Shown here: in pieces, positions 1 to 8,629 of the stretch | Position numbering within the stretch: position 1 is the stretch's first letter | How the letters are laid out: each line of letters starts with the position of its first letter | DNA from: Hominimerdicola alba 8 | GTDB lineage: Bacteria; Bacillota; Clostridia; Oscillospirales; Ruminococcaceae | Length of the DNA stretch: 43,414 nucleotides | Direction: 5' to 3' | NCBI RefSeq assembly: GCF_000178155.2 | Contig: NZ_ADKM02000118.1 | Coordinates: 1 to 43,414 of the forward strand | The notes under the pieces: generated by a model | The model's database searches: none | What the model was told of the DNA's origin: nothing | The model's input: the letters and a program-made list of their open reading frames with translations, nothing else | Position numbers and translations under genes: made by a program

Positions 1-1
1 A

Positions 2-451
2 TACGCAAAAGAACTTACCCCCGAACAGATCGCCAAACAGCAGGAGGCTCAGGCGAAAGTCTGCGAGCGTTCCGACATCGTTATCACCACCGCAAAGGTT
101 TTCGGAAGAAAGGCTCCCCGCCTCATCGGCAAGGACGTCCTTGACCGTATGAAAAAAGGCGCGGTAGTGGTCGATATGGCAGTATCTACGGGCGGAAACG
201 TTGAAGGCAGCAAACTTTTCGAGGACGTTGTCACCGAAAACGGCGTGACCATCATGTGCGGTGACATGCTCGAAAGACAAGTCCCATATGACGCATCGAA
301 AATGCTTTCGGGAAATTTCACAGCCTTTCTGACCCATTTTTATGACAAGGAGAGCAAGGAGCTGTTAGTTGACCTTAACGACGAAATAATGCGCGGCTGC
401 CTTCTCACACAGGGCGGAAAGATAATCCACGAACGCTTCAAGGATCAATAA
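2..451 (+). CDS. pntA: NAD(P) transhydrogenase subunit alpha, C-terminal part (5' end outside window)
   Basis: This is the 3' end of the soluble NAD(H)-binding subunit (domain I) of the proton-translocating transhydrogenase, which passes hydride between NAD(H) and NADP(H) at the membrane. The open frame enters at the window edge, so the start is missing. Visible are the alanine-dehydrogenase-like stretch ITTAKVFGRKAPRLI, then MKKGAVVVDMAVSTGGN and the C-terminal GGKIIHERF. The ATG at 149 is internal and is not a start. The membrane part of the alpha subunit is a separate gene 59 bp downstream, so this is the split three-gene form (PntAA/PntAB/PntB) also seen in Rhodospirillum rubrum. Confidence 0.93.
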   Translation, partial: YAKELTPEQIAKQQEAQAKVCERSDIVITTAKVFGRKAPRLIGKDVLDRMKKGAVVVDMAVSTGGNVEGSKLFEDVVTENGVTIMCGDMLERQVPYDASKMLSGNFTAFLTHFYDKESKELLVDLNDEIMRGCLLTQGGKIIHERFKDQ

Positions 452-510
452 TTATTGCGATGTGTTATATCTTAAACGTTTTCGCAAAATCATAGAGGAG
501 GTAAAGTAAA

Positions 511-819
511 ATGGCGATAGGAGAAATTCTGCTGCTCGTTTTCGTGTTTGTCATCGCTGGTTTTCTGGGTGTCGAGCTTATCTCGAAAGTCCCCTCGCAG
601 CTTCATACGCCCCTTATGTCGGGCACAAACGCTATATCGGGCATAACCATAGTCGGCGCTATCTCAGCGACCGCTGTGGCGCTCCACACCGATGGAATGT
701 TAAGCAATATTTGCGGTTTCGCAGCCATCGTTCTTGCGACCATAAACGTTATCGGAGGTTATATGGTCACCGACAGAATGCTGGGCATGTTCAAGAAGAA
801 GGGAGATGACAAGAAGTGA
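511..819 (+). CDS. pntAB: NAD(P) transhydrogenase alpha subunit 2 (membrane part)
   Basis: A 102-residue membrane protein corresponding to the C-terminal membrane portion of the alpha subunit (part of domain II, the proton channel). The family signature is visible around SKVPSQLHTPLMSGTNAISG, followed by hydrophobic helices and a lysine-rich cytoplasmic end (FKKKGDDKK). It starts at an ATG behind a strong ribosome binding site (GAGGAGG at 495-501). Its TGA stop overlaps the GTG start of pntB by four bases (GTGA), indicating translational coupling. The protein should work only together with PntAA and PntB. Confidence 0.93.
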   Translation: MAIGEILLLVFVFVIAGFLGVELISKVPSQLHTPLMSGTNAISGITIVGAISATAVALHTDGMLSNICGFAAIVLATINVIGGYMVTDRMLGMFKKKGDDKK

Positions 820-2246
820 CCTTCGACAATATTCGCACGATCTGTACAACAATATTATACATGATCTCGTCGGTGCTTTTCATCAGGGGCATCAAGCTGC
901 TGGGCAAGGCTGACACCGCGAGAAAGGGAAATCTGCTGTCATCTGTCGGTATGCTGATAGCAGTTGTGACGGTGCTTTTCGAGAAGGAAGTCACCTCCAC
1001 CATCAGCTTTGGACCCGCGCAGAATGCCTATATCTGGACGATAGCGGCGATAGCGCTCGGCGGCATTATCGGTGCTGTGTGGTCAAAGAAAGTCGAGATG
1101 ACGGGCATGCCCCAGCTGGTCGCACTGTTCAACGGCTTCGGCGGACTTTCCAGCCTGCTGGTCGCTCTGACCCAGTACATGACCGACAAGAATATAAATA
1201 TATTCTCGTCAATCGCGCTCGGTCTGACCATCGCTATCGGCGCGATAGCTTTCACAGGTTCAATAGTTGCATGGGGCAAGCTCAGCGGCAAAATGTTCAA
1301 GAAAAACGTGACTATCCCCGCGAAAAACGCAATAAATGGTCTGCTGGCTTTTGTGGGACTTGTCGGCGTTGTCATCTACGCTCTCAGCATCGCGGGAGTT
1401 GTGGGCGCTGACATCGGAAAGATCGGCGTTATCATCGTTACATGCGCATATCTTGTACTCGGCCTGACTATGGTAGTTGCCATTGGCGGCGGCGATATGC
1501 CCGTTATCATCTCCCTGCTGAACGCATTTTCAGGCTTAGCAGCGGCGTTTGCAGGACTTTCCATCAGCAACAGCGTGCTGGTCGTTTCGGGTTGTCTGGT
1601 CGGAACTTCGGGTCTGATACTCACGTTAATAATGTGTAAGGCGATGAACCGCACACTCTACAACCTGCTTTTCGGCAGCTTCGGCAGTACCAAAAAGGGT
1701 ACAGCAGGTGAGCAGAAAGAGCCCAAATCCATGTCTGTTGAGGACGCATATCTCATTCTGGAAGCCGCAAGCAGCGTTGTTTTCATACCCGGCTACGGCA
1801 TGGCTGTCGCGCAGGCACAGCACGCAGTCAAGGAACTCTGCGATAAGCTGGAAGCCAACGGCGCGGAAGTCAGCTTCGCGATACACCCTGTTGCAGGTCG
1901 TATGCCCGGTCACATGAACGTGCTTCTCGCTGAAGCGAACGTTCCCTACGAACAGCTGAAAACCGCTGACGAAATGAACCCGCAGATGTCCAACACCGAT
2001 GTCGCAATCGTCATCGGCGCAAACGATGTCGTTAACCCGTCAGCAATAAACGACGAGTCCAGCCCACTCTACGGAATGCCCATAATCAACGCATTTGAAG
2101 CCCGCACAGTCTTCGTGCTTAAGCGCGGCAAGGGCACAGGTTTCTCAGGTGTCGAGAACCCGCTGTTCACCAACGACAACACCGTCATGATCTACGGTGA
2201 CGCTAAACAAACAGTCACTCAGCTGGTAAGCGAGTTTGAGGATTAA
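816..2246 (+). CDS. pntB: NAD(P) transhydrogenase subunit beta
   Basis: A 476-residue beta subunit. The N-terminal ~280 residues form several membrane helices of the proton channel (e.g. GGGDMPVIISLLNAFSG, a strongly conserved loop). The C-terminal part is the NADP(H)-binding domain III, with the nucleotide-binding segment VVFIPGYGMAVAQAQH, then HPVAGRMPGHMNVLLAEA and the late motif IGANDVVNPSA. Translation starts at the GTG that overlaps the pntAB stop. The gene ends 15 bp before a strong terminator, so it closes the operon. In an anaerobe the likely role is exchange of reducing equivalents between NADH and NADPH coupled to the ion gradient (inference). Confidence 0.94.
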   Translation: MTFDNIRTICTTILYMISSVLFIRGIKLLGKADTARKGNLLSSVGMLIAVVTVLFEKEVTSTISFGPAQNAYIWTIAAIALGGIIGAVWSKKVEMTGMPQLVALFNGFGGLSSLLVALTQYMTDKNINIFSSIALGLTIAIGAIAFTGSIVAWGKLSGKMFKKNVTIPAKNAINGLLAFVGLVGVVIYALSIAGVVGADIGKIGVIIVTCAYLVLGLTMVVAIGGGDMPVIISLLNAFSGLAAAFAGLSISNSVLVVSGCLVGTSGLILTLIMCKAMNRTLYNLLFGSFGSTKKGTAGEQKEPKSMSVEDAYLILEAASSVVFIPGYGMAVAQAQHAVKELCDKLEANGAEVSFAIHPVAGRMPGHMNVLLAEANVPYEQLKTADEMNPQMSNTDVAIVIGANDVVNPSAINDESSPLYGMPIINAFEARTVFVLKRGKGTGFSGVENPLFTNDNTVMIYGDAKQTVTQLVSEFED

Positions 2247-2261
2247 CAAGAAGTACTTTTA

Positions 2262-2289
2262 AGAGGACAGTTCGCTGTCCTCTTTTTTT
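2262..2289 (+). terminator. Rho-independent terminator of the pnt operon
   Basis: Stem AGAGGACAG / CTGTCCTCT with a TTCG tetraloop, followed by a run of T. It lies 15 bp after the pntB stop codon. Confidence 0.92.
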
Positions 2290-2352
2290 GTGCTTTTTTG
2301 AATATTCCCGACTGCGATGCACATACTGATATCACGAAAGGAATCACGTAAT

Positions 2353-3819
2353 ATGAACGCACCTTATTTTGATAACATCAGCAATCTGACCATACCGACG
2401 CGCCTTTCAGATGCAGTCCGATTATTGACCGCCGCATCGGGAAACACCGCAGATCTCAACAATATTAGCCTGTCTTTCGGCAAGACCTCCTGTACTGTCC
2501 TGTCAGTAGAAGGCATGGCTTCGATACAGCTTATGGCTGAACTTATTTTCCAGCCGCTCAACGAGTTCGCCGCCGTTCCGCGCACCTCCGAAGAGGTCAA
2601 AAATTTTCTCACCAAAGGCAGTATAATGTCAGCAGACAGGCAGCTCACTTCCGATGCCAAGACCGTTCTGGAATTGCTTTATTCGGGTTTTGCAGTCATT
2701 CTGACCGATGGCTGCAGCGATGCCGTTTGCTTCGGAATTCAGGGATTTGAAAAACGTTCCGTATCACTGCCCGAAACCGAACAGACGGTCGGCGGTTCGC
2801 GCGACAGTTTCAACGAAGCCCTTCGCGTGAATATGTCGCTCGTTCGCCGCAGACTCAAGACTCCCGCACTGAGATTTCAGCTGATGCAGGTCGGCAAACT
2901 ATCGCGGACCGATGTTTCCCTCGCCTATATCGAGGGCAGATGCAAGCCCGAATCAGTTGATATCACATCGCAAAAATTGAGGTCCATCAAACTGGACACT
3001 ATTCTTAATTCAGGCTATCTGATGACCTTTTTGGATCACAGCTACTCTTCATCGATATTCTCAGCCGTCATGGTCACCGAACGCCCCGATGTCGCATGTG
3101 CCGCGCTGAACGAGGGTAAAATTCTGGTCATGACCGATGGTTCACCCGGCTGCATGATACTTCCGACTGTTTTCGCTGATAACTTCCGCACAATGGACGA
3201 CTACTGTGAAAAGCCCTATTTTACAGCATTTTCTCGCCTTATCAAATACCTCGCATTTCTGCTGGCAGTGATGCTTCCCGGACTTTACGCAGCCCTTGTG
3301 ACCTTTCACCCTGAGGTCTTCCCGCTCAAATTGCTGCTGAATCTTGCCGCTTCCGAAGAAGCCACCCCCTACCCGCTTGTGGTCGAAATGGCGCTTCTTA
3401 TGGTGCTTTTTGAGATCATGCGAGAAGCAGGTGTCCGCCTGCCAAAAGCAGTTGGCGGTGCAGTGTCCATCGTAGGCGGACTGATAATCGGAGATGCGGC
3501 TGTCAAAAGCGGCATAGTTTCCCAACCTCTGCTGATAGTCGTGGGCATCACCGCCACAGCATCATTCGTACTGCCGTCGCTTTACCCTGCAATTTCGGTG
3601 CTTCGCATAATTTTTATACTTGCGGGCGGTCTTGGCGGGATCTACGGGCTGGCACTTGCCACTTGTCTTCTGGCTGTAAACATCGCTTCGGCAGACCTCT
3701 GCGGCACGCCCTACACATCTCCCATTTCACCGCTGAAAGCCCATGCTTTGCGGGATCTTTTCACCCGCGCCGACTTTCACGACCTTCAATACACCCACAC
3801 CACGATCTCAGACGACTGA
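2353..3819 (+). CDS. gerAA: Spore germination receptor subunit A (GerA family)
   Basis: A 488-residue A subunit of a Ger-type germinant receptor, which sits in the spore inner membrane and senses nutrients. The N-terminal ~290 residues are soluble, with family-like stretches such as GFAVILTDG, KRSVSLPETEQTVGGSRDSF and MLVRRRLKTP-like SLVRRRLKTP. The C-terminal part has hydrophobic helices and REAGVRLPKAVGGAVSIVGG, a hallmark of the family. I chose the ATG at 2353 over the one at 2317 because AAAGGAA at 2337-2343 is spaced nine bases from it. gerAB and gerAC follow in the usual A-B-C order. Confidence 0.92.
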   Translation: MNAPYFDNISNLTIPTRLSDAVRLLTAASGNTADLNNISLSFGKTSCTVLSVEGMASIQLMAELIFQPLNEFAAVPRTSEEVKNFLTKGSIMSADRQLTSDAKTVLELLYSGFAVILTDGCSDAVCFGIQGFEKRSVSLPETEQTVGGSRDSFNEALRVNMSLVRRRLKTPALRFQLMQVGKLSRTDVSLAYIEGRCKPESVDITSQKLRSIKLDTILNSGYLMTFLDHSYSSSIFSAVMVTERPDVACAALNEGKILVMTDGSPGCMILPTVFADNFRTMDDYCEKPYFTAFSRLIKYLAFLLAVMLPGLYAALVTFHPEVFPLKLLLNLAASEEATPYPLVVEMALLMVLFEIMREAGVRLPKAVGGAVSIVGGLIIGDAAVKSGIVSQPLLIVVGITATASFVLPSLYPAISVLRIIFILAGGLGGIYGLALATCLLAVNIASADLCGTPYTSPISPLKAHALRDLFTRADFHDLQYTHTTISDD

Positions 3820-3860
3820 CCCGTGTTTCGACCTCATGTACTTTTTTACGGACTCAAAAT

Positions 3861-4952
3861 ATGAATAACCAATCCCGACTTTCCTCCGCCGCGCTTATCT
3901 GCATGCTGCTGTCTGCAAGGATCTTTGCGGTGCTCACTTTTTTCCCGCGCTCAACAGAAAGCGGCTTTGCAAGCATCATCGGCATACTCCTCTCGACCGC
4001 TGTTCAGGGTTTACTGATCTTCCCCGTTGTGCGCCTTGTGAAGAAGACCCATACTGACCCGCTCTCAGCGTCACATAATATCAGCAGCCCCCTTGAAAAA
4101 GCTGTAACAGCGGCTTTTCTGCTGTTTTTTCTCTATGACGCTTTCCTCGATATCGGCAGCATGGCATATTTTACCGACTACTTTTTCTCTGTGAACATGC
4201 CCCGCGCACTGACAGTCGCCTGCTGCCTGCTCACCGCGCTATACGCCGCCCGACTCGACTCCCCCGTCATCGGCAGACTTGCCCAGCTGTCCATTATTCT
4301 GACCTGTCTTATGCTGCTGACAGTCGCCGCAGGTTCGGCAGAACGCATTGATGTCACCCGCTTTGACCTTGCCATTCCCCATGTCGGAAAAGCTATCTTC
4401 CACGCCGCCCTTGCCGATACGGGCAGATGCGAATGCCTTGTGATCTTTTCCTTCTATGCCGCCCATACAAACGGCGATGCAGCAGTGACGGCAAGGCGCT
4501 TCCTGATAGCAAAAGGTACGATAATTTGTACTATATTTGCTCTTGTGACCGCTGTACTCGGCAGCCTTTCTCTCAATACCCCGCTGCCCGTCTTCACCCT
4601 CGCCGCGACTTCCGAAAATCTCATCACCGAACGCTGTGACGCATTATTCCTGCTGGCATGGATCTTTACAGGACTTGTCAAACTGGCAAATCTTCTGCAC
4701 TGTGCAGCCATCTGCATCAGACGGCTTTTCCCGAAATCGACCCATTTTGCTTCCGTCATGTCGGCAGGTATCCTTCCCGCCGCAGCCGCGCTCCCACTGC
4801 TCCTTATATATAAATGGGAGTCAATCATTTGCAGCGAACGCAGTATAGTCCCGATAATTGTACTGACCTTTATACTCCCGCTGATATTATTGAGAACTGA
4901 TACTCGTTCAGCCGATGCCCCGTCCGACCCATCTGTACAAAATTCCGTATAA
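3861..4952 (+). CDS. gerAB: Spore germination receptor subunit B (permease-like)
   Basis: A 363-residue polytopic membrane protein of the spore germination permease family (APC superfamily fold), the B subunit that pairs with GerAA and is thought to bind the germinant. The sequence is hydrophobic throughout, with about ten predicted helices. The frame is open upstream into gerAA, but the ATG at 3861 gives a normal family length and avoids a long overlap, so it is preferred. It has only a weak ribosome binding site (ACGGA), suggesting some dependence on translation of gerAA, whose stop is 41 bases upstream. Sequence identity to well-studied GerAB proteins looks low, so the call rests mainly on topology and operon position. 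Confidence 0.82.
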   Translation: MNNQSRLSSAALICMLLSARIFAVLTFFPRSTESGFASIIGILLSTAVQGLLIFPVVRLVKKTHTDPLSASHNISSPLEKAVTAAFLLFFLYDAFLDIGSMAYFTDYFFSVNMPRALTVACCLLTALYAARLDSPVIGRLAQLSIILTCLMLLTVAAGSAERIDVTRFDLAIPHVGKAIFHAALADTGRCECLVIFSFYAAHTNGDAAVTARRFLIAKGTIICTIFALVTAVLGSLSLNTPLPVFTLAATSENLITERCDALFLLAWIFTGLVKLANLLHCAAICIRRLFPKSTHFASVMSAGILPAAAALPLLLIYKWESIICSERSIVPIIVLTFILPLILLRTDTRSADAPSDPSVQNSV

Positions 4953-4964
4953 TAAAGAGGTGAT

Positions 4965-6092
4965 ATGATGCAGAGCGGAAAACACATTTTATTGATACCG
5001 ACAGCCGTCCTCGCCTGCATAATGTGCTCTTCATTCGGCAGGAGCATCAGCATCGACAGGCGCGGACTTGTACACGCCATCGGCATCGACACCGCCGAAC
5101 ACGGCTATAAAGTCACCATGCAGATATTCCAGCCCACAGGCGGCGGCGCTGACACCGCAGTTGACAGCACCAAACCAAACATTACAGTGGCGGTCAGCGA
5201 GGGCAGAACAGTCGGTGAAGCCATTTCCGCTGCCCGCAGCAGCACAGGCAAAGAGTTGTTTTTTGGACATTTACAGCTTATCTGCATCGGCAGAGATGTC
5301 AGCCTTGCCGACCCATACGCACTTTTCGCTTTTGCGCTGGGCGACAAGAACATATCCCCCGCCGCCGAACTCTGCATGGCTGAAAATACCGCCTCAGAAC
5401 TGATGGAGATACGCCTCAGCGAGGAGGAGATCTCTTCCGAAGCACTCAGCGGCGTGCTTAAACTAAGCGGCGAGTACACTGAAACTGTCAGCTGCGACCT
5501 CATAACACTGCTGACCTCCGATGGTCACGCCGCCATGCCCATGCTGACAGCATTGAGCGAAGAAAAACAAAACAGCAGTAAACAAAAAGAAGACAGCGGC
5601 GACAGCGGAACAGAGGTCAGCCGATCGATAAAGCTGAAAGGCACTGCCGTCACAGAAAGCAGCGATGTGCTCGACCGTCAGCAGGCGACCGCCGCAGCAA
5701 TGCTTTGCGGCAAGGCTGATAAAGCCTGTGTTGTCAGCAAGATCGGCAATTTCAGCGTAACTTCGTCGCTTGAAGATATCTCCGCCCACCGCACTATCGA
5801 CCTGAATAACGGCAGACTTCTCCTGACAAACCGCATCACTCTCACCGCCCGCCCCGACCGTCAGCTGGACAGCCGTGAAAGCGATGCTCTCGCACAAGCC
5901 ATCTCCGCCCGATTTAGAAATGAATGCGACCGACTTCAAACCGAAATGCTGTCACGCGGCGAAGATATCTTCGGCATCAGCCAACTCATAAAGCATAAAT
6001 TCCCCGAATTATGGCTAAAAAACGCCGATAATACAGATACCCTTCTCGCCGCCGTAAGCGTGCATACAGATGTTCTTGTCAAGGTTGACTGA
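4965..6092 (+). CDS. gerAC: Spore germination lipoprotein subunit C (GerAC-like)
   Basis: A 375-residue lipoprotein, third subunit of the germinant receptor. A short hydrophobic leader ends in a lipobox (L-A-C, cysteine 18), and the mature part opens with the family signature IDRRGLVHAIGID. A further family-like segment, SEGRTVGEAISAARSSTGKELFFGHLQLICIGRD in full, spans roughly residues 78-112. A lysine/serine-rich hydrophilic stretch near residues 200-215 separates the two halves. The start is behind AGAGGTGAT. It ends the operon, and a terminator follows about 140 bp downstream. Confidence 0.9.
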   Translation: MMQSGKHILLIPTAVLACIMCSSFGRSISIDRRGLVHAIGIDTAEHGYKVTMQIFQPTGGGADTAVDSTKPNITVAVSEGRTVGEAISAARSSTGKELFFGHLQLICIGRDVSLADPYALFAFALGDKNISPAAELCMAENTASELMEIRLSEEEISSEALSGVLKLSGEYTETVSCDLITLLTSDGHAAMPMLTALSEEKQNSSKQKEDSGDSGTEVSRSIKLKGTAVTESSDVLDRQQATAAAMLCGKADKACVVSKIGNFSVTSSLEDISAHRTIDLNNGRLLLTNRITLTARPDRQLDSRESDALAQAISARFRNECDRLQTEMLSRGEDIFGISQLIKHKFPELWLKNADNTDTLLAAVSVHTDVLVKVD

Positions 6093-6233
6093 TGTCGATA
6101 TTTGACAAAAAGCAATTTTTCTAAATCTTTCTCTTTTCATCACGCATCTGTCACATTGCACAGTTACAATATATTCAGTTAAGCAAGACTTCATATTTTT
6201 TCTTCATATATTTTTTCTAAACTTCCTTAAAAG

Positions 6234-6288
6234 GCAAAGCCCCGCGTCTGTTTTTACGGCGCGGGGTATTGCTTTGCACAGTTTTTTT
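6234..6288 (+). terminator. Probable terminator downstream of the gerA operon
   Basis: Two nested inverted arms, GCAAAG plus CCCCGCG on the left and CGCGGGG plus CTTTGC on the right, then a run of seven T at 6282-6288. The region between gerAC and this hairpin is AT-rich and shows no gene. Confidence 0.7.
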
Positions 6289-6302
6289 CTGCCGCGAATA
6301 TA

Positions 6303-6515
6303 ATAGGTCATCCCGCTGACACACCGCCAAAAACAGCGGTTTTAAAGAACCTATAGCAATCCGCCTTAAAATTCAGACAAAATCCAGTCACAAAACCCAT
6401 AAATCCCAGCTTTTGCGACTGGATTTTGTGAATTTAAAAAGTTGGATTGCTATAAGGTTGTTGGCGTATACCATTTTTACCGCATTTTTAGTTGGTGTGC
6501 TAAAGGTACAGTCAT
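6303..6515 (+). mobile_element. Family A small mobile repeat (copy A1), interrupted by element B1
   Basis: Left end TCATCCCGCTGACACACC and right end TTGGTGTGCTAAAGGTACAGTC match the other A copies of this window. The copy is split in the middle by a 99-bp family B element. Without B1, the core reads gaacc-TA-aggttgttggcg like the intact copies. The right end stops only a few bases before the ribosome binding site of the amidase gene. A1 is the most diverged copy and its flanking repeat is poorly preserved (ATATAA-like on both sides). Confidence 0.8.
6354..6452 (+). mobile_element. Family B 99-bp inverted-repeat element (copy B1), nested in A1
   Basis: Terminal inverted repeats TAGCAATCC / GGATTGCTA, a largely palindromic interior and no coding capacity. 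TA dinucleotides directly flank both ends (6352-6353 and 6453-6454), as expected for a TA target duplication of the IS630/Tc1-mariner type. A second copy of exactly the same length lies at 8630-8728 in opposite orientation. Confidence 0.85.
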
Positions 6516-6531
6516 ATATAAGGAGGACTCC

Positions 6532-7020
6532 ATGCTTACCGAATACCCTCTCGACCCGACCTCAGCTGTCAGCTACGCCCGCCGCTGGGCTTTCGGCAGA
6601 AACCCCGCCTACTACGATTTCGACCCCATCGGCGGCGACTGCACCAACTTCATCTCACAGTGCATCTTTGCCGCAGGCGCGGTGATGAATTTCACCCCCG
6701 ACATTGGCTGGTACTACATTTCACTGAACGACCGCGCCGCCGCATGGACAGGTGTTGAATACTTCGCCCGCTTCATCCTCACTAACACGGGCGCAGGTCC
6801 TTTTGGCAGACTTATCAGCAGTCGTGAACTCCGCACAGGCGATGTGGTACAGCTTGGGAACTCTCAGCGCTTTTACCACACACTTCTTGTCATCGGCAGG
6901 CAGTCGGGCGAAGTGCTTGTCGCCGCCCATTCGCGCAACGTATTCGGCGCAAAACTAAGTGATTATTCTTTCACACAATTAAGGTGCCTGCGCATCGACA
7001 GCGCCCGCAGATACACCTGA
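6532..7020 (+). CDS. Amidase-domain protein (Amidase_6-like)
   Basis: A 162-residue protein that is essentially one putative amidase domain (Pfam Amidase_6, papain-like fold related to NlpC/P60). It carries the signature IGGDCTNFISQ with the likely catalytic Cys37, a tryptophan-rich middle (PDIGWYYISLNDRAAAW), then FYHTLLVIG and VAAHSRN, which hold the candidate histidines. No signal peptide or membrane segment is visible, so it may act inside the cell or in the forespore. The ATG at 6532 is set by AGGAGG at 6521-6526; the frame upstream lies inside repeat A1. Its transcription must start inside or upstream of that repeat. The exact substrate cannot be told from sequence. Confidence 0.82.
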   Translation: MLTEYPLDPTSAVSYARRWAFGRNPAYYDFDPIGGDCTNFISQCIFAAGAVMNFTPDIGWYYISLNDRAAAWTGVEYFARFILTNTGAGPFGRLISSRELRTGDVVQLGNSQRFYHTLLVIGRQSGEVLVAAHSRNVFGAKLSDYSFTQLRCLRIDSARRYT

Positions 7021-7052
7021 AAACGCCTTTTTTCATCGTTGATTGACACTTC

Positions 7053-7169
7053 TTTCACAAGACTTTCACAGTAAGAAAGAAATTGACAGTTATGTGAAAA
7101 TATCTTTCAAAGTCTTTCATCTTGTTTTCATTACAGCTTAAATTAGTTTTAAAGTTTAGCCAATATAAT
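7053..7169 (+). promoter_or_regulatory. htrA upstream region with phased TTTCA repeats and -10 box
   Basis: TTTCACA occurs at 7053-7059 and 7064-7070 (11 bp apart). TTTCA recurs at 7105, 7115 and 7126 (10 and 11 bp apart), and TGTGAAAA at 7093-7100 is the inverse of TTTTCACA. A TATAAT lies at 7164-7169 with no good -35 at 17 bp (AATTAG). A weak -35 with helically phased boxes just upstream is what an activator-dependent promoter looks like. From memory, TTTTCACA-like octamers occur at CssR-controlled htrA promoters of Bacillus subtilis. Confidence 0.45.
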
Positions 7170-7234
7170 TAGAAGCATAGAAAACAAAGAGCGGTGCGAA
7201 CCGCTGATAACTATATAATAAAGGAGAATGTCTT

Positions 7235-8611
7235 ATGAACACCATGAATTACAATAACTTCGATCAGGATAACAGAAATAATGGATTTGAGCAGACCCCG
7301 TACCCCGTAAACAATGCACTGAACGCACAGCCTGCACAACCCGTCAAAGCAAAAAGTTCCAAGCTCAGACTTGCCGCACTCGCCATCAGCTTCAGCCTGC
7401 TGGGCGGCGCACTGGGTACAGGCGGAACATTCGCGGCACTGAGAGCTTTCGGCAATAACAGCGGCACTGCATCAGCCACCAAGACCAATGGCACAGCAGT
7501 CATAAAAACAGCTGATGACAGCGGAAAAGCTGTTGCGATGCAGACGGTCAAAACGAACGGCACTCAGCTGACAGCCTCACAGGTCTATCAGAATAACGTC
7601 AACTCCACAGTCGGCATCACCACCGAGATAACCACCAACTACTTCGGCTATAAGACCACTGCGGCGGCAAGCGGCTCAGGCTTCATAATCACCGATGACG
7701 GCTACATAGTCACCAACCATCACGTTATCGAAGGCGCAAACTCCGTAAAAGTCACCTTGTATGACAACACTCAGTATGATGCCGAGATAGTAGGCAGTGA
7801 TGAGAGCAACGACATCGCAGTGCTGAAGATCGACGCGAGCGGTCTTACTCCCGTAACTCTGGGCGACAGCGAAGCACTCAGCGTCGGCGATAATGTAGTT
7901 GCCATAGGCAACCCTCTCGGCGAGCTTACTTTCACACTGACATCAGGCGTTGTCAGCGCAAAAGACAGGTCCATAACCACCTCAAATTCGGTAATGATGA
8001 ACCTTATCCAGACCGACTGCGCGATAAACTCAGGCAATTCGGGCGGCGCACTGTTCAACATGTACGGCGAAGTTGTCGGCGTGACCAACGCAAAGTACTC
8101 CAGCAATTCCTCCACTGAGGCTTCAATAGACAACATCGGCTTTGCTATCCCGATAAACAACGTAAAGGATATTGTCACCAGCATTATAGAGAACGGCTAT
8201 GTGGTAAAGCCTTACATCGGCGTTTCCGTTGAGACTGTAAGCTCCGATATGAAGAGCTACGGCATACCCGAAGGCGCAGTCGTAAGAGTCGTCAACGAGG
8301 ACTCCCCTGCCGAAAAAGCGGGTCTTAAAGAAAACGACATAATCACCAAAGCAGACGATGAGGATATAACTTCTTCAAACGACCTTGTGTCTAAGATCAA
8401 AAAGGCATCAAAGGGTGACAAGATCACACTGACAGTTTACAGACAGGGCGAGGAAAAAACCATCGAACTGACTGTTGACGAGACAAAGCAGGACACTGCC
8501 AAAAAAGAAGAAGAGGAAGAACAGCCCGAACAGGACGAACAGCAGTACAGCTATCGCGGCGGTCAGGGCTTTGAGGGCATCGACCCGTTCGAGTTCTTCG
8601 GCATGCGTTAA
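7235..8611 (+). CDS. htrA: HtrA/DegP-type membrane-anchored serine protease
   Basis: A 458-residue trypsin-like quality-control protease. After a ~40-residue Asn/Gln-rich cytoplasmic tail there is one membrane segment (about residues 46-70). The protease domain has the complete catalytic triad: His163 in TNHHVIEGA, Asp193 in SNDIAVLKID and Ser269 in INSGNSGGALFN. One PDZ domain follows (about 320-415, starting PYIGVSVETVS), then a Glu/Gln-rich tail. It should degrade or refold misfolded exported proteins on the outer face of the membrane. It starts at ATG 7235 behind AAAGGAG. The gene stands alone, with a phased-repeat promoter region upstream. Confidence 0.95.
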   Translation: MNTMNYNNFDQDNRNNGFEQTPYPVNNALNAQPAQPVKAKSSKLRLAALAISFSLLGGALGTGGTFAALRAFGNNSGTASATKTNGTAVIKTADDSGKAVAMQTVKTNGTQLTASQVYQNNVNSTVGITTEITTNYFGYKTTAAASGSGFIITDDGYIVTNHHVIEGANSVKVTLYDNTQYDAEIVGSDESNDIAVLKIDASGLTPVTLGDSEALSVGDNVVAIGNPLGELTFTLTSGVVSAKDRSITTSNSVMMNLIQTDCAINSGNSGGALFNMYGEVVGVTNAKYSSNSSTEASIDNIGFAIPINNVKDIVTSIIENGYVVKPYIGVSVETVSSDMKSYGIPEGAVVRVVNEDSPAEKAGLKENDIITKADDEDITSSNDLVSKIKKASKGDKITLTVYRQGEEKTIELTVDETKQDTAKKEEEEEQPEQDEQQYSYRGGQGFEGIDPFEFFGMR

Positions 8612-8629
8612 TCGACAGATCACCATCTA

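Noticed and set aside
2317-2352. Upstream ATG as start of gerAA
   Set aside because: No ribosome binding site precedes it, whereas the ATG at 2353 has AAAGGAA at nine bases.
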